Source: Desulfovibrio porci
GTDB lineage: Bacteria; Desulfobacterota; Desulfovibrionia; Desulfovibrionales; Desulfovibrionaceae
Direction of reading: 5' to 3'
NCBI RefSeq assembly: GCF_009696265.1
Contig: NZ_VUMH01000005.1
Location: forward strand, 124,001-188,000
Length of the DNA: 64,000 nucleotides
Shown here in pieces: positions 36,848 through 44,260 of the stretch (positions within the stretch are counted from its first letter, which is position 1; every line of letters starts with the position of its first letter). A model generated the notes under the pieces. It had not been told where the DNA came from. It was given only the letters and a program-made list of their open reading frames with translations, and did not search any database. A program made the position numbers and the translations under genes.

Positions 36848-38485
36848 TTCTTCAATTCCCTTGACGGACAATTCTATATTACCAGCAATTAAGTTTACGT
36901 CCGCGATGTTGAGGCTATCGTGTCCCTCGCCGCCGTCGATGATGTAGTGCTCAACATCGCCGTTCTCGTTGGTCACGTTGAAGGTGTCGTTGCCCTTGCC
37001 GCCGTTGAGAATGGTAGCGTTCGTCGTCTTGCTCGTGCCGTTAATGTTGAGCGTGTCGTCGTTCGTGCCGGTGTTGATAGATTTCACCTTCGCGCCGACG
37101 TTGACGGTCACCTCGTTCTTCGCCGTGGCGCTGCCTATGATGGCGTGCTCGGACGTAAACGAGGTTTCCAGCTTCAGCACGCCGCTGCCGGTTACGGCGG
37201 ACGCGTTCAGAGTATGATCCTCCAACAGGAGGTCCGTAGGCGGAACAGCCCCGTTTTTCTGCCCGGCCCAGGAGATTGTGCCGTCGTCTTTCAGGGTGAC
37301 GGAACTTTCGCCCGAGGCCTTGATGGTGCCGCTCACCTGGAGATCGTCGTGAGGGTCGAACGCGGCGAGAATGCCGGAATAGTCCGGCGGCGGCGGGGTC
37401 GGCGTGTCATGGACGTTGTTGTTCAGACCCGGCACGACGGAAAGGTAGCCCGGCAGGTCGTCCGGCGGCACGGCCGCAAGATCGCCCAAAGGCTTGTCCT
37501 GACCGTCGGCGATCACGAAGCCGCCGTGGGAATCGTTCTGGATCGGCACCAGCCCCTTGATCGCGCCGTCCTGGCCGACCACGATGGCGGCCGTGCCGTC
37601 CTTGTCCAGCACCAGCCAGTTGCCCGAGGCTTTGCCCGCGTCGTCCCCGGTGGGCGGGAGGACCGTGCCGTCACGCAGATCCTCGATGTTCGGCGGCGCG
37701 GCGTGGTAATCTGCGTCGCCCGGCACGGGCAGGGATTTGTCCGGGAAGATGGGGGCCGGGGAATGGCGCTCGTCCGCCAGGCCGCCGACGTCCGCCGGTT
37801 TGAGCGGCAACACGCCGGTGTCGTCGGGCGGCGGAGTGGCGTGGTTGTAGTTGGCGGGCACGGTGTGGCCGGTGACGGCGTCCCTGGCCGGGTCGTTCCC
37901 CACCCGCTGCTCCATGGGCACGGTTTCCACAAAGGCGATGCCCGCCGCGTCGGCCTCATCCGCGCCGAACGCCGCATAGTGGTCAATGGGGTCCAGAGCG
38001 GCTTGCTGAAAGGCTTCCAGCATGTTTTCCAGGGTCCAGCCGCCCTTGGGGTCCGTGTGCTGCAACTGGTACAGCTTGGCCTCGTAATAGGCGTTGGCGT
38101 CAAAAGCGTTGGACGGGTTGATGAAGTTGCCTTTCGCGTCCGTTTCAAAGGCTCCGTAGGCCGCGTAATGCTCCGCCGGGGTCATGCCCACGTCCGTAAT
38201 GGCTTGCAGGGTCTGTTCCACGGTCCAGGGGCCATCGCCGTACCAATTGGGTTCGCCCACGGAATTGAGTTGTGCGGTCTTGGCCTGCAAGTACTCGTAT
38301 TCGTTGAAATACGGGTTCGGGTTCAGCCCTTCCTGGCGGCCGAACATCTCGTAGTGCTCCTGAACCGTCATGGAGGCGGCCTCAATGGCGGAGCGCAGTT
38401 CCGGCTCGGTCATGGGCGTGCCTATGCTCGCCATTTGCGCCAGTTTCGCGGAAATATAATACGCTTCATCAAAATAGTAGGCCAT

Positions 38486-38784
38486 AGCTTCATCCCCCCC
38501 ACTGTTACTCTGTCAAGAAACATATTATTTTCGTCTTATATCTGAAAATGTGGACATGCAATACCGAAGCGTTTGTGCGGGCGGACGATGCGCCGCGTCG
38601 CCCCGACATGGCGGCTGGAAAAAATTTATATTATCGGGAGATTATCTGAAAATCTTCACCCGCAACAGGCCCGGAAAAAATTTTCAAAGTAATTGATACG
38701 GCGCGGCAGATATACAAAAAGTCGCGTGTCATTACATTCATGTAACATGAGTAAAAATTCTTTATTGGGCTTCATAGTGGTCCA
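38486..38784 (-). promoter_or_regulatory. Upstream region of the RTX-like gene with a conserved block
   Basis: 299 bases without a gene. It holds conserved block A (core 38646–38685, extending to about 38615), whose reverse complement recurs at 39310–39385 ahead of the ABC operon. A perfect short palindrome TTACA-TTCA-TGTAA lies at 38732–38745 and could be a regulator site. The sequence is A/T-rich compared with the coding regions. Confidence 0.5.
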
Positions 38785-38942
38785 GGGGCTGTCTCCAAAT
38801 AAATTATTATAGCCAAATGAGACACGCTGCCAGCATAGCCGCAGCGTTAAAGGTTATGGCAAGATTATCATATCGAGCAACAACTCTTCGGAATGATGTA
38901 AGCTTGGCAAAGAAACACTCAACAAGGCGGCATTCCTTGCAG
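38785..38942 (-). mobile_element. IS5-type insertion sequence remnant
   Basis: It begins with the terminal sequence GGGGCTGTCTCCAAATAAATT at 38785. On the minus strand it encodes the last ~44 residues of an IS5-family transposase (ECFFAKLTSFRRVVARYDNL, ending in AACLIWL and a stop at 38807). The other end is missing: at about 38942 the sequence changes abruptly into an RTX-like coding fragment. It is therefore a 5'-truncated, inactive copy. Confidence 0.75.
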
Positions 38943-39075
38943 GTGATCGTCAACAGCAGCGCGCAGCTTGGGGAGATCACCACCGGCGCGGGCAAGGACG
39001 CCATCGTCGAGGAAGACAGCGCGAAGACGGGCGTAATCAAGGCCAAGGACGGCAATGATACCTACCTGGGGCGTC
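38943..39075 (+). pseudogene. Fragment of a second RTX-like gene
   Basis: Plus-strand reading VIVNSSAQLGEITTGAGKDA continues to AKDGNDTYLG. It has the Gly/Asp/Asn-rich, β-roll-like composition of the pseudogene at 35201–38485 but is on the opposite strand. It has no start of its own, is fused to the IS5 remnant on the left and loses the pattern after about 39075. I read it as the leftover of a deleted RTX-like gene. Confidence 0.55.
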
Positions 39076-39134
39076 CGGGGAGATCATTCCCCCCGCCTGC
39101 CGGGGGCGCTTAAAAAAATTCCCGCGCAACCCGG

Positions 39135-39171
39135 AGCGGCCCGCCCATACCATTGGCGGGCCGCTGCTTTT
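39135..39171 (+). terminator. Rho-independent terminator after the RTX fragment
   Basis: AGCGGCCCGCC pairs with GGCGGGCCGCT (11 perfect pairs, 9-base loop), followed by GCTTTTG. It probably ended the deleted RTX-like gene. Confidence 0.7.
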
Positions 39172-39309
39172 GTTGGCGCGCTCCGGGCCGTAACCTCCCA
39201 AGCCATTGCTTGCTTCACGCACTATTTTCACATAGCAGCGGTTCTATCTCTTTGTCCTGGGACACGTGTCGCCTTTTCTTGTGGAAGGGAAAAAACAAGA
39301 GTAGGTTAA

Positions 39310-39385
39310 GAAAGTTTTTCCGGGCCTGTTGCGGGTGGAGATTTTCAGGCCACTTCCCGACGGCATAATTTTTTTTGCAGCCGTC
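39310..39385 (+). promoter_or_regulatory. Conserved upstream block B of the ABC operon
   Basis: The core (39315–39348) is the reverse complement of block A at 38646–38679 with 33 of 34 bases identical. Similarity continues towards the genes (TCCCGA, ATAA, a run of T, CAGCCG) for about 75 bases in all. Relative to transcription the two blocks have the same orientation, one ~95 bases before the ABC ATPase gene and one ~160 before the RTX-like gene. It is probably a promoter with a shared regulator site. Confidence 0.6.
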
Positions 39386-39441
39386 CCGCCGGGGCGGCAG
39401 GATTTTCAGCTCTTCGCAAACGGAGTGAGCCCCTACGGACA

Positions 39442-40224
39442 ATGGCTGAGATGGAAGATACGAGCGATCTGGTCTTTTCCCTGCGCGGCGTGGGCAAACA
39501 CCGTCCCGGCCGGGACGGCTTTCATCTGCGCCTCGCGGCCTTTGACGCGCCGCGCGGCCAGTTACTCGCCCTGGCCGGTCCCAGCGGCTGCGGCAAAAGC
39601 ACGGCCCTGGACCTGCTGGCTTGCGCGCTGAAACCCGACATCCAAACGGCGGACGGACGCGAGTCCGCAGCCTGTTTTCTTTTCGCCCCCACGCCCCAAC
39701 GGCGCGAGGACGTGCTGGCCGCCTGGCGGCGCGGCGGCACGGACGCCCTGGCGGCCCTGCGCCTGCGGCATCTGGGCTATGTCCTCCAGACCGGCGGGCT
39801 GCTGCCCTTTTTATCCGCCGGGGAAAACATTTTGCTGCACTGCCGCAGCCTGGGCATCGCCGAACAGCGCCGGGAAGCCGTGGACGCCCTGGTGGAGCGC
39901 CTGGGCATCGGGCATCTGCTCAAACAGTATCCGGCCACGCTTTCCGTGGGCGAACGCCAGCGGGTGGCCATTGCCCGCGCCCTGGCCCACGGCCCCGGCG
40001 TGGTGCTGGCCGACGAGCCCACCGCCGCCCTGGACCCCTGGCACGCCCGCAATGTGCTGGGTCTGTTCACGGATCTGGCGCGGGAACTGGGCATTACCAT
40101 GATCATGGTCACGCACGCCCCGGACATGGCTGCGGACGCCGGTTTCAGCCTGGTCCGCTTTACGGTGGAGTCCGGGCCAGACGGCGTTTTCGCCGACGTG
40201 CGCCATGCGGCCGGGGGGGATTGA
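39442..40224 (+). CDS. ABC transporter ATP-binding protein (MacB/LolD type)
   Basis: 260 residues. Walker A GPSGCGKST, Q-loop YVLQTGGLLPFL, signature LSVGERQRVAIARAL and Walker B VVLADEPTAAL are all present. About 60 residues between Walker A and the Q-loop are longer and less conserved than usual. The partner permease follows 4 bases later and is of the FtsX type, so this pair probably drives mechanotransmission or lipoprotein/peptide release at the inner membrane and not classical transport. Confidence 0.88.
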   Translation: MAEMEDTSDLVFSLRGVGKHRPGRDGFHLRLAAFDAPRGQLLALAGPSGCGKSTALDLLACALKPDIQTADGRESAACFLFAPTPQRREDVLAAWRRGGTDALAALRLRHLGYVLQTGGLLPFLSAGENILLHCRSLGIAEQRREAVDALVERLGIGHLLKQYPATLSVGERQRVAIARALAHGPGVVLADEPTAALDPWHARNVLGLFTDLARELGITMIMVTHAPDMAADAGFSLVRFTVESGPDGVFADVRHAAGGD

Positions 40225-40228
40225 GCTT

Positions 40229-41539
40229 ATGCGGACCGTGGCGCGCGCCTGCCTGCTGGCGCTCAAGGATTACGCCCACGAGGGCCTGCTCTCGGCCTGC
40301 GCCGTGCTGGGCCTGGCCGCCGTGCTCACGCCCCTGCTGGTGCTCTACGGGGTCAAATTCGGCGTGGTCCAGACCCTCACGGACCGCCTGCGCGAAGACC
40401 CCCGCAACCTGGAAATCTCGCCCGTGACCAGCGGGCGTTATACAGGCGAATATCTGGCCCGGCTGGCCGCGCACCCGGACGTAAGCTTTGTGCTGCCGCG
40501 CACCCGTTCCATTGCCGCCACCATGGACCTCAGCCGGGGCGAAGGAACGGCGCGGAAAACCCTGGTGGCCTCCCTGGAGCCAACGGCTCCGGGCGATCCC
40601 CTGCTGGCCCGCTATCACGCGACTGTTCCGGCCATGCCTCCTGCTCCGGATATGGCGGACAAGGCGAACGGGGCTGATGAAAACGGCTCGCCGCCCCTTG
40701 CGCCCGTCGGCGTGACCCTTTCCGCCACAGCCGCCGAAAAACTGGGAGCGCGCCGGGGCGACTTGCTGCTGGGGCGTGTGGAGCGCCGTTATCAGGGGCG
40801 GGTGCAGAGCGCCCGCGTGAGCCTGCGGGTAGCAGCCGTCCTGCCCCTGCCCGCCCAGCAGAAGGACGTGGCCTATGTGCCCCTGCCCCTGCTGGAAGCC
40901 GCCGAGGACTACCGCGACGGACGCGCCGTGCCCGAGATGGACGCGCTGAACGGCCGGTCCGGGGAATGGACCGGAGAACCCCGGCCCGAAGGCCCGCGCG
41001 TCTATCCCGGCTTCCGCCTGTATGCCCGTGATCTGGAGGCGGTCGGCACGCTGCGCCAGGGCTTCGCCCGACAGAATCTGGCCGTCTACACCCACGCCGA
41101 AGAAATCGAGCAGGTCACCACCCTGTCCCGGGCCCTGAATCTGATCTTCGGTCTGATCTGCGCGGCGGCGGCCGCCGGTTTTCTGGCCTCCACAGCCAGC
41201 AGCGCCTTGGCCGGGGTCAAACGCAAGGAGCGCATTCTGGGCCTGTTGCGGCTTACGGGCTTCGCCACAGGCGCGCTGATGCTCTTTCCCCTGGCCCAGA
41301 CCCTGCTCACCGCCGTGCTGGGCACGGCCGTGGCCGCCGCCGTTTACGCCGTGGCCGCGGCGGTCATCAACAGTCTTTTTTCCACCGGCCTCAACGGCAT
41401 GGAACAGGTCTGCCGCCTGCCGCCCGAGCATTTTCTGCTGGCTTTCGCCCTGGTGGCCGGGCTTTCCCTGCTGGCCGCCCTGGGGCCCGCCCTGCGCGCC
41501 GCGCGCGTGGAACCTTCGGAGGTGATCCGTGATGTCTGA
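40229..41539 (+). CDS. FtsX-like ABC transporter permease
   Basis: 436 residues from ATG 40229 (the frame reaches 40205, inside the ATPase gene). One N-terminal membrane helix (LLSACAVLGLAAVLTPLLVLYG), a large extracytoplasmic region of ~280 residues, and three C-terminal helices (LIFGLICAAAAAGFLAS; LMLFPLAQTLLTAVLG; LLAFALVAGLSLLAALGPAL) give the MacB/FtsX layout. The C-terminal ARVEPSEVIRD is the typical end of this family. Its last bases overlap the start of the SUMF1-like gene. Confidence 0.87.
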   Translation: MRTVARACLLALKDYAHEGLLSACAVLGLAAVLTPLLVLYGVKFGVVQTLTDRLREDPRNLEISPVTSGRYTGEYLARLAAHPDVSFVLPRTRSIAATMDLSRGEGTARKTLVASLEPTAPGDPLLARYHATVPAMPPAPDMADKANGADENGSPPLAPVGVTLSATAAEKLGARRGDLLLGRVERRYQGRVQSARVSLRVAAVLPLPAQQKDVAYVPLPLLEAAEDYRDGRAVPEMDALNGRSGEWTGEPRPEGPRVYPGFRLYARDLEAVGTLRQGFARQNLAVYTHAEEIEQVTTLSRALNLIFGLICAAAAAGFLASTASSALAGVKRKERILGLLRLTGFATGALMLFPLAQTLLTAVLGTAVAAAVYAVAAAVINSLFSTGLNGMEQVCRLPPEHFLLAFALVAGLSLLAALGPALRAARVEPSEVIRDV

Positions 41540-43220
41540 GTTGAAGTCCCGTCTTCGCCTCTTCTGCCTGTGTATCCTGGCGCTGGGCCTGATTTTTTGC
41601 GGCGTTCGCCCCGCAGAGGCGGCCCTGGCCCGCAAGGACAGCGTCAATCCGGCCGATGCCTGCAATCCCCAGCCTGCGGACGACGATATCACGCTGCCCA
41701 TGCCTTGCGGCCTGAGTATGGTTTTCAAGCTGGTGGCCGTACCGGCCAAGGGTTTTCTCTGGGACATGCCCGTGCGCCCCGGCCTGGACGACAGCGCCAA
41801 CGCCGGGCGGGCGTTCTACGACCGGCGCTATAACGCGGCCCTGTCCGGTCCCTTCGCGCTGGATGACCTGCCCGCCGCCTGGCGCAAGGCGGCTCCGCAG
41901 GGGCGGAATTATTACTACCTCATCGCCAAATACGAGGTCAGTAACCTGCAATGGCGGGCCATTATGGACGCATCCTGCCCGGACAGCCGGAATCTTGCGG
42001 CCGACGCGGCCCGGCCCGTGACCGACGTGAGCTGGTACGACGCCGTGGACTTCACCCGCCGCTATACGGCCTGGCTGCTGAAAAACGCGCCCGACGCCCT
42101 GCCCCGCTTCGCCGGGGACAGCCGCAACGTGGGCTTTGTGCGCCTGCCCACGGAAACCGAATGGGAATATGCCGCGCGCGGCGGCCAGACGGCGGGCAGC
42201 CAGCAATTGCTGCAGGAGGATTTCTTCGCCCTGCCGCAAGGAGCAAGCAAAAACGACTACGCCGTGTACCGCCCCGAAGGCGCGGCCCATATCCCGGAAA
42301 ACGCGGCCCGCATCGGCTCGCGCAAGCCCAATCCCCTGGGCCTCTATGACACGGCCGGCAATGCGGCGGAAATGGTGCTGGACAGCTTTCGCTTTTCCCT
42401 GGCCGGACGCCTGCACGGTTCCGCCGGGGGTTTTGTGCGCAAGGGCGGCTCCTTTCTCTCCGGCGACGCGGAAATTCTGCCCGGCCGCCGTGAGGAAACG
42501 CCCTTTTTCCTGGCCGACGGCCCGGCCCATGCCCGTGATCTTGGCTTCAGGCCGGTGATCTCCGGCATCAACACGCCCGGCGGCGGCCGCCCCGAGGAGT
42601 TGCTGGCGGAATGGAACAAGGCCGGTGAAAGCATGGCCCCAAGCATGCAGGCCGCCCGCAATCCTTTGGAAGAGCTGGACCGTATGCTGGTCATGGCCCG
42701 GGATCCGGCGGTAAAAAACAATCTGCAAAAGCTGCGCGACACCATCAAAGACAACAACATCATGCTGGAGCGGCAAAAACAGCTGGAGGCCCAGTCCCTA
42801 CTGCGCACCGGCGTCTACATGATTGAAACCATCCGCAATTACGCCAGCCGCCGCAACAGCCTGCAAAGCCAATTGCAGAGCATGGAGCGCGACGTCAAAA
42901 CCGCCAAGGGACAAACCCTTGAAAAACTGCGCCAGATCATGGATACTGCCCGTAGAGGTCTTGCCATGCTGGACACCAGCCTGGACAAGTCCCTGACCTT
43001 CTACCGCAGCAAGGTGGACGACGGCACGCAACTGGCGCAGGACGCCCTGGCCGCCGCCGAGGAATCGCTCGGCAAGGATTTCAGCGGCGACGATCCTTTC
43101 AACGAGAACATGCGCCGCAACTTGGCCCTGTTCCGCCGTCATGTGGATTTGTTCCGCAAAAACAAGCCGCTGCCGCGCGAGGCCATGCAAAAAGAAATTC
43201 TGGAGCGTCGCTTCCAGTAG
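41532..43220 (+). CDS. Secreted SUMF1/FGE-like protein with C-terminal coiled coil
   Basis: 562 residues from ATG 41532, overlapping the permease by 8 bases. The signal peptide ends AEA-ALA. Residues ~95–340 show the formylglycine-generating-enzyme fold: YLIAKYEVSNLQW, PVTDVSWYDAVDFTRRY, RLPTETEWEYAARGG, NPLGLYDTAGNAAEM, FVRKGGSF, LGFRPVI. The cysteine pair needed for catalysis (usually near WEWC and GGS..C) is absent, so it is probably a binding module. A ~190-residue α-helical coiled coil follows. Periplasmic; the ABC pair and this protein form one unit. Confidence 0.82.
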   Translation: MSELKSRLRLFCLCILALGLIFCGVRPAEAALARKDSVNPADACNPQPADDDITLPMPCGLSMVFKLVAVPAKGFLWDMPVRPGLDDSANAGRAFYDRRYNAALSGPFALDDLPAAWRKAAPQGRNYYYLIAKYEVSNLQWRAIMDASCPDSRNLAADAARPVTDVSWYDAVDFTRRYTAWLLKNAPDALPRFAGDSRNVGFVRLPTETEWEYAARGGQTAGSQQLLQEDFFALPQGASKNDYAVYRPEGAAHIPENAARIGSRKPNPLGLYDTAGNAAEMVLDSFRFSLAGRLHGSAGGFVRKGGSFLSGDAEILPGRREETPFFLADGPAHARDLGFRPVISGINTPGGGRPEELLAEWNKAGESMAPSMQAARNPLEELDRMLVMARDPAVKNNLQKLRDTIKDNNIMLERQKQLEAQSLLRTGVYMIETIRNYASRRNSLQSQLQSMERDVKTAKGQTLEKLRQIMDTARRGLAMLDTSLDKSLTFYRSKVDDGTQLAQDALAAAEESLGKDFSGDDPFNENMRRNLALFRRHVDLFRKNKPLPREAMQKEILERRFQ

Positions 43221-43235
43221 CAAAGGAGTCTGAAA

Positions 43236-44138
43236 ATGGCGGAAAAACTGCGTATCGGCTGGATCGGCACCGGCGTCATGGGTTCGTCCATGGCCGGGCA
43301 TTTGCTGGCGGCAGGCTGGCCGCTGACCGTCTACAGCCGCACCAAGGCCAAGGCCGACGCCCTGCTCGCCAAAGGCGCGCAATGGGCCGAAAGCCCGCGT
43401 GCCGTAGCCGCCGCCTCTGATATCGTCTTTTCCATAGTGGGCTTTCCCAAGGATGTGGAAGAAGTCATGCTGGGCGAGAACGGTGCGTTGCGCGGTCTGG
43501 CCAAGGGCGGCATCGTCTGCGATATGACCACCTCCAGCCCCGCCCTGGCCCGGCGCATCGCCGAGGCCGCGTCCGCCCAAGGCTGCGCCGCGCTGGACGC
43601 GCCCGTAACCGGCGGCGACGTGGGCGCGCGGGAAGCCCGTCTTTCCATCTTCGTGGGCGGCGACAAAGCGGCTTTTGAGCGCGCCGAACCCTGCCTCGCC
43701 AAGATGGGCCAACGCCTGCTGCACTGCGGCCCGGCCGGTTCCGGCCAGCAGGCCAAGCTGGCCAATCAGGTGGCTGTGGCCGGGGTGATGTTCAGCGTGT
43801 GCGAATCCCTGCTTTTCGCGCAGGAAGCGGGCCTGGACGTGGCCCAATGGCTGGAGCTGGTTGTGCCCGGCGCGGCGGGCAGCACGGCCATGGGCACACT
43901 GGGCCGCCGCCTGCTCAAGACCGACTACGCGCCCGGTTTCTTTATTGATCATTTCATCAAGGATCTGGGCCTCTGCCTGGAAGAATGCCGCCGCCTGCAT
44001 CTGGTGCTGCCGGGCGTGACCCTGGCCGAGGAATTCTACCGCATGATGCAGGCCCAGGGCCGCGGCCGCCAGGGCACGCAGGCCCTGATCCAGTGTCTGG
44101 CCACGCTTTCCGGCAAGGAATGGCGTAAACACGAGTAA
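43236..44138 (+). CDS. NAD(P)-dependent β-hydroxyacid dehydrogenase
   Basis: 300 residues. The Rossmann motif IGWIGTGVMGSSMAGHLLAAG is followed by the NADPH-type specificity loop VYSRTKAKADAL, the substrate-binding DAPVTGGDVGAR block, and the catalytic Lys in GSGQQAKLANQ. This is the 3-hydroxyisobutyrate/tartronate-semialdehyde/succinic-semialdehyde reductase family; the exact substrate is not evident. It follows the SUMF1-like gene by 15 bases with an AAAGGAG RBS, so it may share the transcript although it seems to be metabolic. Confidence 0.88.
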   Translation: MAEKLRIGWIGTGVMGSSMAGHLLAAGWPLTVYSRTKAKADALLAKGAQWAESPRAVAAASDIVFSIVGFPKDVEEVMLGENGALRGLAKGGIVCDMTTSSPALARRIAEAASAQGCAALDAPVTGGDVGAREARLSIFVGGDKAAFERAEPCLAKMGQRLLHCGPAGSGQQAKLANQVAVAGVMFSVCESLLFAQEAGLDVAQWLELVVPGAAGSTAMGTLGRRLLKTDYAPGFFIDHFIKDLGLCLEECRRLHLVLPGVTLAEEFYRMMQAQGRGRQGTQALIQCLATLSGKEWRKHE

Positions 44139-44260
44139 CAGTATTCCGCGCCCGGTCGGCGGTGTTCCATTCTGAACCGTCGGCCGGGACGAGCATGCCG
44201 CGCCTGAGCCCTGTTGCTGTCGGGCTGTAACAACGCAGACAGACACCTTGTGAGGCCGTC

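Larger units (their letters stand above)
35201..38485 (-). pseudogene. RTX-like surface/secreted protein, disrupted by an IS and a frameshift
   Basis: The N-terminal half (38485 down to 36848) has four ~50-residue units of the type FDEAYYISAKLAQM...HYEMFGRQEGLNPN, then a Pro/Asp-rich middle, then RTX-like glycine/aspartate repeats (ILNGGKGNDTFNV, IIDGGEGHDSLNI). An IS1595-type element at 36135–36847 interrupts it. Removing the element and one 8-base duplication rejoins the frame (GIEE-YHKEHGNTPATSSVNM), but it then runs into stops; a one-base loss near 36059–36062 restores the frame to the 3' half (35201–35911 and upstream). The original product would be about 840 residues. No secretion partner (type I ABC/MFP) is adjacent. 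Confidence 0.75.

Noticed and set aside
35201..38485. Type I secretion of the RTX-like protein by the downstream ABC pair
   Set aside because: The ABC ATPase and permease are of the MacB/FtsX type, without a fused HlyB-like exporter, membrane-fusion partner or outer-membrane channel, so they are unlikely to secrete the RTX-like protein.
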